DNA of 64,000 nt from Synaphobranchus kaupii (GCA_029718625.1 CM056376.1:108633097-108697096), one strand, 5' to 3'. Shown: positions 36,091-49,439, numbered from the stretch's first letter. Numbers and translations are program-made. The notes: a model not told the origin generated them from the letters alone.

Positions 36091-37630
36091 CAAATATATA
36101 CTTTCCTCATTCCCAGCTTCCTGTGAAATCAGAGATGACACCATTTTTCTATGTGTATGTTCAGGTAGCGCTATAGCAGAATGGTAATCACCAGGGGACT
36201 ATGGTTAGGGAACTGTGACTGGGATTCAATGTTTATCATCAACTTCAATTAACAATTTAAAGCGGTTATTTTCTTTCTTTGCACACAGGTTAACGAGTTC
36301 AACAATTACTCAACAGCTACCTTACCTAGCTAAACTGAGTTTGTGAAGAAAAAGTGTAATGCTTGCATTTACTTTTAATAAGGACATATTTTCTCTGAAT
36401 ACAGAGACCATAGGCTTGATTCTCAGACAAGACAACCTTTGTTCCTTATTTATTTATGTATTAGTTATTGCAGTATTTGTTAGGATTTATCCATTATGAA
36501 ATTAATTGGCATCCCAACGGAAAATTTATTAAGTAGCAGTTTTTCTTTACTTTGCATGTATTCATTTTAATTTATCATTTTAACTATCATACATGACTAG
36601 ATACACAATTAATTCCTTAGCCAAAAATAAGGTCTGAACAAAGATATTCAGGAATCAAGCAACAACAAAACTAACAAACAAAAAACAACAACATAAAAAA
36701 CAATAGTATTACTGTTCCTGTGGCTGCCAATATCTAACTTAATAGCCCCAAGCATTAATATGGTGCTTGTATTTGTGCTGGAAGGGTGGCTTGATATTGC
36801 TGCAGTTGATTAATTAATTGGCACAAGAAATGCAGCTCTGAAAATGCAAAATGTTGTGTAGACGTTAAATATTGGGCAGACGGTCTATAACTGCTCCATA
36901 TTGGGATGGCACTGGGGAGTCTATGGCCATCCAGGGTTCCACATCCGCTCCCCCGGTAAGTACATTGGTGGTAAATGGTATTTTCATAAACAAGTAAAAA
37001 CAATATTAATTAATAATACAGCATAAAAAAACACATTTCCAATGATGTCATACCTGATAATATAACATAGATTTGATTTTGCATACAGTCCATGAAGATA
37101 GGTATGTTATTTATAGCTATTTCTCAACGCGTGGAGAGAAAATCAAAGAGGGGTTCTCACATTTGAGAGGAGTGAACAGCCCACTTTGGATGGGCAGTAA
37201 AAAACAGTATAAAATGGGCACTGTTGGCAGTTCCTGTTATGACCCTGTAGGGCTTCATGTTTGTGCAGTATTTCTCTTTTTCAATAAAGAGAGGCAAGGA
37301 AGGTCCTGTTATTTTTAAAAGTTAAATCAATTGAAATAGCTATAAAGGGAGTCCGGCTATTGCATCCTGCATGATACTATTCTAATTCCTTAATGACCAC
37401 ATTGTCTTAACCAATTATGCATTCTTATTTATTTCTCTATTATCTGTACACTTCATTTTAATGGGTTTCCATCTAAATGTAACTTGCAATGTTATGCTAT
37501 TTAACAGTATTGTGTGTATTACTAATGAGATTTTAAATATAACTTCATATTTAGAGGAAGAGAAGTGTTGAGTGTCTGTTTCTTTTTTTAATAAATTAAC
37601 TGAAATTATTTCACAGATTCATTATGACCA

Positions 37631-37631
<1 letters not shown>

Positions 37632-37706
<75 letters not shown>

Positions 37707-37716
37707 TGTGTGTGTG
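37632..37716. repeat. (TG)n microsatellite
   Basis: About 40 TG units with one GTGGGTG interruption near the end. Confidence 0.97.
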
Positions 37717-39484
37717 AAGGGGGGCAAGCCTAGTTATACTAGCAAGTCTAGTTATACAGTGATTGATAAAACAGTGTGATGATTGATTTGTGAAAAAATC
37801 AATGCTAATCAGTTTGAAAGGAAACTCATAAGACAGGAGCACCCGCTACAAGATTACTGGTAGCAACACGGTAACAATAAGCTTCAATTAATACTTGTAA
37901 AAGTCTGAGCAAAACTATATCTGAAAATTAATACCACCCAAAATACTATAAACGTTTCATGCTCTCACACAGCATGTTCTCACAAGAATATGATTTGAGG
38001 ATAGTGCCAGTGAGGACAGTTTTAGCGATATCATTCTTCGGTAATGTGAGGTGGGATTGTCTACGGCACTTGATAAATGGTTGCCATCCGTTTGCCTGCC
38101 ATACTATAGCACACCAGTTTAAAGGCATAAGTGGATCAAATCTACCTCATTAAATTAATGGAATTGTGGCTAGTGCTGATCTGATTTCCTCAGCTGGCAT
38201 TGTCCCTTGTCTTGGAGACTATTTAAATTGTCCTTTTCTATACAAACGAGGACACGTTGCCCGATTGCTGATATGGGGTGTCACAGATGACAATTTGTAA
38301 CCGGCTCAATTATGTCCTTTTAAAGCCTGCCGTTGCCACTTTGGGTAAATATCAAATAGTGTCACTTCATGACAGTCATCCAAATGTTATTTGTTTCCAT
38401 GTTGTTTTTGGGAAGGAGGGGAAAAAACATTCTAGCTTGAAGGCCAAAATGTTTTTTTTTTGTTTGTTTGTTTTTGGGGATTTAAAAAAAAAAATCCAAA
38501 CCTCAGAAAGTAAGCCGAGTGAGAAAGGAGCACTGCTGGAGTTGTTAATGAAGTCTTCTAAAAACAGAGTCTGTGAGTTGGCCCGGCAATGCGGGCATGG
38601 CTGGGGAACGGGCCAGCGTTCGTCACAAACAGACGCCGTCCAGAGCAGGCAAGCTGCTCGCGCCTAAATCAGGCAGTGATTTGTGAAACAGTGATAGCTT
38701 TTCAATACAGCGGCTTTGCTCTGATATGCAGATCTTTCGGCGTCGATGGCAGCCAAAGGAACGTTCTCCATGCCCTGACGCCGCAATCCAACTGTGCCTT
38801 TCTGCACAAAAGCAAAATAAATAAATATTGTTTTTGTTTGTTTGGTTTTTTTTCTTTTCTTTTTTTTTTTTTTTTTTGCTTTTCCTTGTTTACTTTGTAC
38901 TTATTTTAACACTATCCCATTTGCACATATTCTATTATTACCAGTGCATGTTTGTACACAAACCTGCACATGTTAATATATTCATAAATCTTCCCCTTTC
39001 TTTGTTTAACTATGATCCTTGGTAGGAAAAGAAAATACATTTACAAAATACTCCTACCTACCCATTGCGAGGTTAGTCTCAAAGCTCTAGAATGTTCCAA
39101 CTCACTTCTAAATCTCATAATGACTAAATAAACTTCAACGTCTTGCTGAGCTTCCTAACAATTTGTGGGATTATGAAAAGGTTACACTTTTCTCGTTTCT
39201 GACATCTTATGTAGGCCTGAGACTGGCTTAGGGAGAGCGAATGGCGGGCGCGAGGAGGTTGGTGAAACAGATGAATCCCCTGGAGAGCAATAAATTGGAT
39301 GATCTTCTATAAGGGAATACCAATGATGCGCTAAGGTCAGGAAAGACTGCCCAAATTCTTTTTCTGTTTCACATTATTTTCACCTTGTTAGCCCACCGCA
39401 CAGGCAGAGCCTGAGCGCACAGACTCGCTCGGTGATCAATACTGCAGACAGTCTAAAAAGAACTGAAGCGTGTCTCCAAACAGA

Positions 39485-39534
39485 GACGAGAGAGAGAGAG
39501 AGGGAGGGAGGGAGAGAAAGAGAGAGAGAGAGAA
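39485..39534. repeat. GA-rich microsatellite
   Basis: GA runs interrupted by GGGAGGGAGGGA. Confidence 0.93.
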
Positions 39535-42500
39535 GGAGAGGGGTTTAAAGTAATTTGCCCTGTCTCACCTCAGTGTGTAGCACCAGCTAGAGCAAGGACC
39601 ATCAAGGAAGGCCATGTTAAATTATTTACACATGCATCCTTGTTGCTGTGTTCAATCTGTTCAGCCACCAAGCCGTGTGAATGCACCCAATCGGCTGAGC
39701 CCGTTCGATAAATAATATAATATCTGGGCAGGATGGCCATTTTGGCCTTTTTAAAGAAGGAGAAAAAAAATCTAGTTTCTAAAGGAATTCTATGTGGCAT
39801 ACATTAAAGGATAAATAAATAAATGTACTGTCTGAATCCAAATTAAGTCAGTCGTAGGCATTGCAACTAACATGAGCTGTAATCAAGTTGACACCCAGAT
39901 AAAACATTACGATATTCTAAAAACCCCCAGCGTGCTGAAGGATGGTGATAGGAGGACAGTGTTGGTCCATATCAAACAAGCATAAATGATCCATTTGTAT
40001 TGCTATCACACAGACGGTTGGATGAAATAAATCCCTACTTAATTTTAATATTATTTTAAAATTAGCTTTCTGTGAGCATTTACGTACATATGAAAATGTA
40101 TTTTACTGTACTGCTCTGCATATACACATGGGTAGAAAGAGAAATGTCTTTTATGTAGCATCTCCTCACAGGTTCTTGGGTGTGTATTTAGTATCACAAG
40201 ATGTGTCTGCTGTAGTTTATCGATTGAGAGAAACTCATTTATTGTCATTGAGATGCAGACAGTATTCATTTGAGGCCTTGCGAAGTGAAAATGGAAATGA
40301 TGCAGTAGACTGGGGATTATTGTACTTTTTTTTCTAAGCAAATTGTCTTTTTTTTCTATTTTTTAACTAATCATAAGCCACAGCCTGAGAGCTGGGCATC
40401 TCATCACATTTTGCTCTGTGAACGTATTTTAAATTGTAAGTAAGTAAATAAATAAAGAAATAATAAAAACTAGAACTGAAACTGCACAACTAACACTTGG
40501 CAATCTAAATGCTGTAATGGATGGTCCTTATGCTACTGTGGCGGCATAGTTAGCAAAAAGCCAACATGTCTCCTTGGGTCTTTTCTGAATATTTTACGCT
40601 CTTTGGTCTGACTCATTTTGGTAAATGAGACGAGGTGCCCTGGGACTTTTGGGACGCACGAGCAGGGCCAGATGGACTCTGCATCTGCATCCCGCATTGT
40701 GATTTGGCCACGGCATTTATGGGGAGGCGTGGAGACCGGACCATGGCGGCTGATTAAACGGAGTCCCTGCAGATCACACCCCTGCAGATCACTCTTGGGA
40801 ATGTCAAATGTCTGTGGAGCACTACTGCTGAGGATGTGTGGAGGCCCCAGTCCACAGAAAAGCTGTGTATGGAGGGGGGAAATTAACTGTGAACCCCCTT
40901 CCACCGCTAAACCGCTAAGCCACCAAATGAAACTCATGCTTTAGGAATGGTTACTTAAATTTAGGAAAGGTCCCAAATAGGCTTATTTTTCAGGGTCACA
41001 ACTACGAGTCTAAATCATTTCTCTCACCAGTGTGGTGTAACCCCATTGACCTTAGCAATGTGCTTTGTAACCACTGGGTTGGTTAATATTTCTGGCAAAT
41101 CAAGAACACATAACAAGTGTCTGCAATCGAGGAATAGCTACCAAAGTAGTCTTGCATCAGCAGTTTTCCCCATAACCAACAGATGGTGATGCTTCTCAAT
41201 GCTCTAAATGTTCCTCTGCGGGGATGAGAATGAGGACTGAGATGGGCGGGGGGGGGGGGGGGTTGGAGTACAATGCCCCTGTGCAGTGTCCCTTGGGGGG
41301 ATTAAATTGTGAGATAATTCTGAGCTCTGGCTCAGGCAGGAGGAAATCTCAGATTCATTAGTGGAAGCACTGGGTTGGGTTGACTGGTGGGCGGCTCACA
41401 CACAGCACCTCGCGTTAGCTATAAAGTACCCGACAGCTAACCACAGTTTCTCCCTCGACACACTCTGTAGCGCCATAAATCTGTGGGCGTTACACTCAAG
41501 GGAGGAACCTGCCTTTTCATCTCTGACCAGCTGCAATTCATTAATGGAGCGCACCGCCTCCCAGCTCCCGCTTCTTAGCCTGCCATTGGATCTAACCGCC
41601 TCAGGCAGCCACCATGGCTTTTAGGTGAGCGGGGTACTTCCACAAACATTAAAGACTGCAGTCGACACTGTACATTCTGCCTCCCTTCATTGTATGCCAA
41701 AACATTCCTAATGTGGTACATCTTTCTGAAAAAGTGTTAAGTATGATATCGTTTCAACGGACATTCAGAAGTGCTGGGAACTCTTGTTACTAACCAGAAT
41801 CTTGTGTAGTCTCAAAGAGGAGGATGCGAGGAACATATAGCACGAGTCAGGGAGGGGTGGGGGTGGCTGTTGTGATTATGTTAAGCGCTTGCTTGAGCCC
41901 GTTTCTGATGTTGACATGGGACCGTGTTCAGACCTTCCGTCTCTGCCCGACACGGCCTCATGCAGACATGGGGGTTAACTAGTTTTCTCCAATGCGCCGA
42001 TAACACCGTCACCCTCCCGCGCTGCTGCTGATTGGTTTACAGGGGTATTCGACCCAAAGATTTATGAAGCCATTCCTGAGTCCATGTTTGAATTTTCAAC
42101 TGCAAAAGAGCGCAAGTATTTTTAAAACAAGAAATGTCGTTATGTGCAAGGTTTTTTTCTCTTTCTTTCTTTCTGTGTACCATTCTTGGATTGTGTTAAA
42201 CAGGCCTCTCTGTGGTACAATGAGAGTTTGCTCCAGCGCGCGAGACACATAGAAGTGTCATATCGGCAATATAACAAAAAGGACGCAGGCTGAAAGCTAT
42301 AGCCCAGATGAAAAGGCAGAACCAGGTGGTACGCTTAAAGGGAAAAAAAAAAAAAAAAACTGCTGCCACGTTTTGTTTTTACCAATTTTTAGAAGCCGCC
42401 AGGCAAGGCCCTTTGAAGCGTAAGTTGCTTGTGTTATGAAGGCAGGAAGGTATGCAGGAACCCAGAATCGAGAGGAAACCCACTCTGAGGACACTGCAGG

Positions 42501-42818
42501 ACGTGGGCCAAGAGAGGAGAGAGTTTAACATTAGCACTTAGTGTTGAGTGGAGCCCCTGGTAGCAGCTACGCCTTATAAACGGTTTAATGTGTGTCTATA
42601 TACCCTGACAGACTCACCTTGTGTCTCTAAATAGTCATGACTTTTTATGTTGCACACTCCATCTCCCTTGAGTTATTTTTGTAAGTGATTTTTGTATGTT
42701 ATGTGTGACAATGTAATCATTACTTGTGTAAGCAAACAAACAAAGACATATTTCTTAGACTGGTCTCAGCCCTTACCCGAAATGGAACACACTGAAATTC
42801 TATTGAAATTAACTATTT

Positions 42819-42885
42819 TATCAAGATACATAAAACAATATATATACACATCACTGTGATTTACAGATACTGCAATATATATTTG
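42819..42885 (+). repeat. Short dispersed repeat, also at 60817-60880
   Basis: Shares ATATACACATCACTGTGATT and TACAGATACTGCAATATA with 60817-60880, same orientation, with a small indel near the start. Origin unknown. Confidence 0.85.
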
Positions 42886-43261
42886 AACAATACACTGCCG
42901 TGTAATATGCTGATCATTGTGTTTTCCGCTCATTTACAATGTGGTGTAGTATATTCCACTCCCCTAAAGAAACACAAGTTGCGAGCTCAAACCAAAAAGC
43001 CAAGTATATGCTGCAGGAAAAGAGGAGTTTCTGTAAAATATCCGACCTGTTGAATAAATTTCTGTGAAATTTGCCGTGTGTCGGTCGTGAGCGGTAGTTT
43101 GGCCTGCACACAGAGAGAATTAGGTTCCCAGGATAAGACATCAGGCTCTGATGTCGAATCCGTAATTTCTGTCCACGCCAATGCACCTTTATACGCAAGC
43201 CCCAGTCACTTATTGCATCTACATGGAGACATAATGCAATCTCGGCTTTGAGAAGCTGCAA

Positions 43262-43440
43262 GAGCAGCAGTCTGCTGCAGTGGTTAATGCGACAGCGTGT
43301 TGGCTGTGAGGCTGTAGTTTCAGTTTTGTTGTACCCTTGAGCAAGGCACTTAACCTGAATTGCTTCAATAAAAACATCCAGCTGTATAAATGGATATCAT
43401 GCAAAAGTAAAGCTATATAAAATGTGTTGGCTCATATAAG
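43262..43440 (+). mobile_element. SINE copy, degraded head
   Basis: Contains the conserved body TTGTACCCTTGAGCAAGGCA, then CTTAACCTG and ATCCAGCTGTATAAATGGAT, shared with the SINE at 44640. The tRNA-related head is diverged and the 3' stem-loop tail is lacking. Confidence 0.75.
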
Positions 43441-44639
43441 GGTCTCAGTAAATTAAGCATAAAATATCTATAAATCACAGCATGGATTCTGATTCACAAG
43501 TTCCTCCTCCAAAGGTGTTTTTTACTTTATACAAAATGCTACCGTATTTTTTTTTTTTTAAACGCTGGAGGAGGAACTTAAATCAAAACATTGGCCTGAA
43601 TTCAACCAAAAGTTTTTACATGTAATTAGCTAAATTTGACTCGCAAACAAATGCATTTGGCAATTTATATTTGGTGATTGCTGAGAGAAAAAAATGACAA
43701 CGTCCATTTATGTGCGAGTCAGTGAGTGACTTAAGGACAAGGGTTGATTAAATATAGCCCAGTGTCCCTGGTATGGGAACGTTATACGCAGCGATTAAAT
43801 ATCGTCCTTAAGTGTTGAGCACTGCCACCGTCAGCACGAAGGAAAAGGGGAGTTTTTTTTAAGCCATAAAAAATCTATTTAACAAAGACTTATAAAGCTG
43901 TGCAGGCTTATTGGGGAATTGATACATGGTGCTTAAACACCATTTCTGCCTACTCCAGCATTTCTAGGCATTTTTTTATCTATTTCTTATAGATGTCGGT
44001 GATCGTTCCAGCTCCCAGCAGATTGAGGCTGAGGGAGAGACAGCGAGAGAGAGAGATGGAGGAGGATCAGGGCTGTGGAGGAAGGGTGTTTTTTTCTTCC
44101 TTCCGTCTCTGAGTTGAGGAACAGAGAGCCCCGAGCTGTTTTGTGTGCAGACTCCAGCAGCAGACAGCAGAAAGGAGACGGAGAGAAGATTTTGCACAGA
44201 AGAGAGCCAGTGGGAAAAGCAATGCAAAATTTTTTAAAATTTTTAAGGTGCTGTACCTCCAGAATCAGCGCCTTCTGTACAAACGCTCTGACTCAGCCAC
44301 ATACAACGCATCGGTTCATCCCTACAAACAAATTAAAGGGATTTCTTTTTTTTTGTGTCCAAAACACATTTTTAATATGCATGCATGCTGTGCCAAAAGC
44401 TGTACTGAAGAACTGGAGAGTGAAACTTAAAGTCAGTAGTCAGTAAAAAAAAAAAAAGCTGGTATGGGGTTGTGTACTGGGCTCCCTGGATCTTTTGGCA
44501 TAGCTGACGGAGTATTTCTGTGAAGTTTGCACTCTTTATACTGTAACAGCTATATACACAGATGCATATCCATAAGTCTAATATATTCTTCATCACAAAA
44601 AAGCATTATCAGGCAGCATAAAGTAAGCAAAAAAAGAGG
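43441..44639. other. Non-coding stretch between two SINE copies
   Basis: The piece at 43585-43680 opens GGCCTGAATTCAACCAAAAG and resembles the left half of the MITE at 45733. Otherwise it is unique sequence with a poly-T run near 43551 and a GA-rich patch near 44030. No gene recognised. Confidence 0.4.
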
Positions 44640-44881
44640 CTGTAGCAGTGTAGTATAATGGGTAGGGGACTGGGCTTGTAAACCAAAGGTTGCAGGTTCG
44701 ATTTCCAGGTAGGACACTGCCGTTGTACCCTTGAGCAAGGTACTTCACCTGCATTGCCTCAGTATATACCATCTGTATAAATGTACTACATAGTATGTAA
44801 AAATGCTAAAAAAAAAAAAAAAAGAAAAGTTGTGCAAGTCTCTCTGGATAAGAGTCTGCTAAATGCCAGTAATGTAATGTA
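44640..44881 (+). mobile_element. tRNA-derived SINE with UnaL2-type 3' stem-loop
   Basis: The head has an A-box-like TAGTATAATGGGTAGG and a B-box-like GGTTCGATTTCC (RNA polymerase III internal promoter). The body carries CCCTTGAGCAAGGTACTTCA. An A-rich run of 15 bases or more follows near 44810. The 3' part has CTCTCTGGATAAGAG, the stem with GGATA loop known from the eel LINE UnaL2, and a TGTAA-type end. TGTAGCAG occurs at 44641 and again at 44878, which could be the target duplication, although the first copy may be part of the SINE head. This is a SINE and not a functional tRNA. Confidence 0.85.
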
Positions 44882-45169
44882 GCAGGTGCAATTGCACAAG
44901 ATTCCCAAAACAACAGATTCTCTGCATGTACATTATCTGTCCCATGTGTTGCTGATGTGAAGAATATATTCAAAAGCAGGAGGTCCCTGACCCAGATCCT
45001 GAACATCCACAGAGGCTGCTGGATAAGAGCACTCCATTGATCAGCAGTTGATTAAAGATTTAACACCTCACCAGATTTATTGGTTCTGAAATGGTTGCTG
45101 AATTGTGAAAACAAAAGCCAGACAATCCAGCCGATGTTCTCCTGGGCCAGGGTTGGCCACTGTTTAAGG

Positions 45170-45346
45170 CAGGGGTGTCCGCGCAGGTTTTCGTTTTATC
45201 TCAGCACTAAGCACCTGATTCTACATATTAAGGTCTTGACTGAAGACCATGATTAGTTAATTAGTTGAATCAGGTGTCATAGCGCTGGGCTTAAACAAAA
45301 ACCTGCACCCACATCGGCCCTTTTCGGATAAGATCAGACAACCCTG
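45170..45346. mobile_element. hAT-type MITE, 177 bp (CAGGGGTGTCC)
   Basis: Left CAGGGGTGTCCGCGCAGG with AGGTTTTCGTTT just inside. Right end (reverse complement) CAGGGTTGTCTGATCTTATC with AGGTTTTTGTTTAAGC inside. GTTTAAGG directly precedes the left end. It matches the general form of the common fish element ending in CAGGGGTGTCC. Confidence 0.7.
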
Positions 45347-45732
45347 CCCTAAACAATGAAGGATAAGACTGGACACTCCTGGTTTGGAATAAAATGATCA
45401 CACGTAAACCACTTTTCTCTGGTAGCAGGCTGACTCTTTAAGTTGGGCTTTGAGTGCATTTTTGTTTGATGTTGTTGAGATGAGGTGTATCAGTGCAGCC
45501 TGCTGATGCTACTGGTGCTGGGCTGTTCATCAGGGGAGCTGTGGGCGGTGTGCAGCCACACTGCTTCTGTCGGTGTCAGTGTTAAGAAATCTGAAAAGGA
45601 AATAAACCCAGAAGGCTGGACAGAGCCATCGGTGATCAAAGCAAACAACCAGAAATAGATATTGAAGTGTTCTTTAGTTGTATTTATTTATTTTTTATTG
45701 TTTGTTTAGTTTGTTTTGGATGACATCAGCCT

Positions 45733-45925
45733 TAGGCCTGGATTCAATAAACATTTGTCCTTAGCTTTGACTCGAAAAGAAACACAAGTGTAACTTTTGT
45801 TCTTTTGCGAAAACTGTTTGGTGAGTTCATTTTTGTCATTACTGATCTTCTCAAACATTTAGCTTTAGATATCAACACATCAACACTTGTTTTACAATGA
45901 AGATTAGTGGTTTAATCCAGGCCAT
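45733..45925. mobile_element. MITE-like inverted repeat, about 190 bp
   Basis: Left AGGCCTGGATTCAATAAACA and right TTAATCCAGGCCA form short inverted ends. Internally, ACACAAGTGTAAC and ACACTTGT are further pairing blocks. No transposase. Confidence 0.55.
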
Positions 45926-48797
45926 TGGTTTAATCAGTCAGGCAGTCTAGTTACATGAAAAAGTAGTTTTTATTAACTGCCATTAGTGTCACTTTTCTAT
46001 AGCACAATATTTTACTTCACTTCCTGGAAGACCAATTATTTTCATTGGTCTACCCCCAAATTGATAAACTGTGGTTTCAGAGCAGAAGCATATTATTGCT
46101 TTCTTTTTTCAATTAATTCCTAAATGTAAAAATATTGAACAAGGAATAGTAGCCTATTCGTATGTTGTAGCACATTCTCCTTGCTATCAAAAATACGGGG
46201 GTGAAGGGTTTGCTTAATAATCTCATCCAAAATGTTTTCTTCTTACTAATCAGCCCCATTAGTGGAAAATAACCTCCTTCCTATGCAGTTTTCATGTAGT
46301 ATAAAGTAACCCATCACTGTTGTGGTAGGAGGAAGAGCTATGTAAAGAAAAAAAACCTTTAAAAAAAACAAATAATTAGATATCAGCAGACAGAAAGTGT
46401 TTTTTTTTTTGTTTTTTTTTGTGAAAACACCTGGGTTTTTTACCTCCACTGGGAGGAAAGCTCATAAAATATACATTTGAAGGGGAATACATCACTGATT
46501 TTGCCTGAGTGTCATTTTTCAAATGTGGGGTCCAATTACCATTGAAAAACAAATCTTAGCTCCTGTCATTTAGTCACACCACCCACAGGGATGGGAAAAC
46601 CTAAAACTATGTAATCGCAGCGCAATCAAAAGTAATTAAAGGAAATTATCCCATCCTGTGTGCACTAGTTAATAAGTGTGTGCACTTTGATGACCTCTCT
46701 TCACAGGGACTACAGCAGAAAAAAACACATATTGAAAGAACTATAATGAGCTTTAACTGACTAAAATTGAGGATATGTGATGAGGTCTGAAATTTCAACC
46801 CCGCTCTCAGCTTTGAGTTTGTATCAGCACTTCTGAAATTATGCCAGGTCATGAATGACTCACCTTAATTAGGGTTTGAGCCTGTAGGGCTAAAACCCTA
46901 TTGTTTTCCACTGGTTTTATTATTTTTTTGTTTTTATCCGCTAAATTTCCCATGAGATGGTACATCTTAGAGATTTCAAACCTGGCCGCATGGTGGCGCT
47001 ATAATAAAAATTTATATTTATTCACAGTATTAATGTAATATCTCCCACAGCCTTCGTCCAATTCACACCAAATGTGCTATGAGTATTCCCTGGAAGCACA
47101 TGTACTTACATGCACAATATCATGAAAGTTTGCCTTATTGGATTTTCTGCTAATTTGCATAATATGCAAAATAGTTTTGTCCCTAAGGTTTTTTTGTTTC
47201 TTGACCAATTTGGAACAGACTTGGTACATACGTATCATTAGTGTACCTAATTATACTTGCTAACTATAATCCAGCTACGTATATCAGACAATAACTACTG
47301 GAACTGTGAGCCAATAAATGTGAGATTGGCGTGGCCTATCAAATAAATGGCCATAACTCATTGACCATTCATCCAATTTGAAGAAAACTGAGAATAACAT
47401 TTCTGAGATACCACTGAGGATGCATGCCAAAGTATGTCCAAATCCGTTCACGGGGGCCGCTATAAACCTTAAAAAAAAATTTCTCATTAATGGCTCAAAC
47501 CAATCCTGAAATTCTATATACATGGTCCAGGGCTGGAATTTATGAAATTGGCCATGACCTATCACCGGGGCCACCAGTTTATCTTAACCACATGACTCGC
47601 AGGGATTTAAACTTGAACTTGTAATTCAACTGTTATCCTCCAGTGGGGCTCTGTAGGCACTCAAACGGCACAATCAAGTGAATAATTATCCAACTGACAG
47701 GAAAAAATAAAAAAATTATGCAATTGTTGTTGCTAATTAAAACACTAATAAAAACAATTAGTGAAGAGATTTTATAGGTAGGTTAATTTTAATACGTTTC
47801 AAAAACTTCAACCGCAGAATTAATCGTAATCTTAACTTGGACAATTTGGCAGAACTGTTCCTATTTCAGAAACCTGAATGGTAAGTTAATGTTCCTAGCT
47901 GTTATTCATTTTGAGAGAATTGAGTGCAATTGGGTTAAGCTGCGTTTTCCAAGCAGGCTCAGCAAAATTCCGCCCGTAGCCAGACACAGTATCTTAGCTA
48001 GTAGCTAACGGTGGTGCAGTGCGGACGTTTAAAGGCTATGAACGTTTTGCATGTAATCCATACTTTTATCGAACTATATCCAATAATTTCAATACAAACT
48101 AGTGATTCCTAAAATACACCCCCGGCCAGCGGCGTCAGTGCTGAGCGCATGTGTTGCAGGGTCAGAGCGAATAAGTTTGTGGCGCCGCAAAACGGCTCTA
48201 GAGAAAAATGTGTCACTGTCTATTTATGAATTATGGTTCTCATTGTATATCATACGGGGGTTTTAAGTATACTACATTTAGAATTTTTTTTGCCTACTTA
48301 ACAACTTTCTCATCCTGTCTACTCAATAGTAGGCTATGGAAGGGTGCTGATTCAGACACAGCATAACATGGTTATTAAGGCTGCTATAGCTAAAAACATG
48401 TTTGTAGGAGCCATATTTCAGTTAAAGGTAAAATGAAAAGGCAAATGTATACTGAATGCATTGAGTTATTTAGAATATGATGGTATTTTTAACTTCATGG
48501 TGACTTTTCTGCTAATTTTATTTGGATAAACAATAGCCGGTGGGGCACATGGGTAATGTAAGATGGCATCTTAGTAGCTTTGCTGCAAGACAATTTTTCA
48601 ACTGTTTGCTTTGGATAGTGTACCTTTACACTAGAGACTGATGGATGATAAATAAAATAAATTAGAGGATAAAATTGAGATTTCATTAGGATACAAATAG
48701 GAAATTCAAAAATGGGAGACTAAAAATAAGTAAGTAAATTACTGAGATATTATAGTGTAATAATACACTTTATTTTTAATAGAAAAATTGATTATTG
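45926..48797. other. Non-coding stretch with old repeat material
   Basis: At 46871-46902 GGGTTTGAGCCTGTAGGG leads a repeat-like block running to about 47,480; its terminus recurs inverted at 56262-56290, beyond the LTR element. CAGGGCTGGAATTT at 47528 is a hAT-like end shared with position 80. No gene recognised. Confidence 0.45.
48793..48797. repeat. Target site duplication, left, of LTR retrotransposon
   Basis: TATTG directly before the 5' LTR; repeated at 55949-55953 directly after the 3' LTR. Confidence 0.95.
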
Positions 48798-49056
48798 TGT
48801 AACGTTCCGTTCCCGTCCTGTCCGTTTTCCATGTTTTCCTTGTTTCCTTCCGTGTCATGTTGGATCCCTTGTCCGTGTTTCCCTCCTGGCTGTGGACTGG
48901 GCGTCTCCCTCGGGTACTTTTGGTTTCATTTTCCACTTTAGCTTCCGCCTATCACTCGCCCCTCTCGTTACTCACATTCCTCACTGCTGTGCTTCGGCAA
49001 TCACTCCTGATTTAACATCACACCTGTTTCTCGTTTTCTCCTTCACTTCCTGCACC

Positions 49057-49064
49057 ATTTAAAC
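49057..49064 (+). promoter_or_regulatory. TATA-like box of the 5' LTR promoter
   Basis: ATTTAAAC, 27 bases before the A of TTCAGC (49084), the likely transcription start. The start is supported independently because the sequence right after it (49087-49097) is the complement of the primer site. Confidence 0.65.
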
Positions 49065-49439
49065 CCCTGGCTGGCTGCTATTCAGCGCCAGTTCGTTGAC
49101 TAACCTACCGTGTTTGTTTCGTATCCCGTTTCTGGTCCAGTGTTTGTGAACCTGCTGGTTCATACCTGTTCGCCTGGTTTCCTGACTGGTAGCTATCTCT
49201 GCTAATCTTTCGCTGCTGCCTGCATTTACCTGTTTCCCTTCAAAACCTCCAGACGCCGCAGTTCCAGTCTTCCCGCAGCTGTGTTTGTCCTCCCCGTGTT
49301 ACGTACCTCCCGTACTCGTGTTGCGGTACCAGGACCTCTGCATGCCAGCCGGCTTACGCCAGTATTGCCCGAGCTACGCCGCACCTTCCAACTCGGCGGT
49401 GCATTCACCAGCTACAGTCCTGTCACAACACCCTGCCTT

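Larger units (their letters stand above)
35319..43261. other. Long non-coding stretch, mostly unique, with microsatellites
   Basis: Holds CA (35960-36090), TG (37632-37716) and GA (39485-39534) microsatellites plus poly-T and poly-A runs (38,860s; 42,341-42,358). Some GC-balanced, non-repetitive blocks could be regulatory: about 38,540-38,800, 39,390-39,480, 40,600-40,930 and 41,350-41,640. I see no splice-framed exon with a recognisable protein. Confidence 0.5.

Noticed and set aside
35873..36187. Thr-His-rich ORFs, also at 23148-23378, 6019-6339 and 60860-61183
   Set aside because: Translations of CA, CT or TA microsatellites.
44640..44720. Possible tRNA gene with A and B boxes
   Set aside because: No full cloverleaf; it continues into a SINE body, A-rich run and LINE-type tail.
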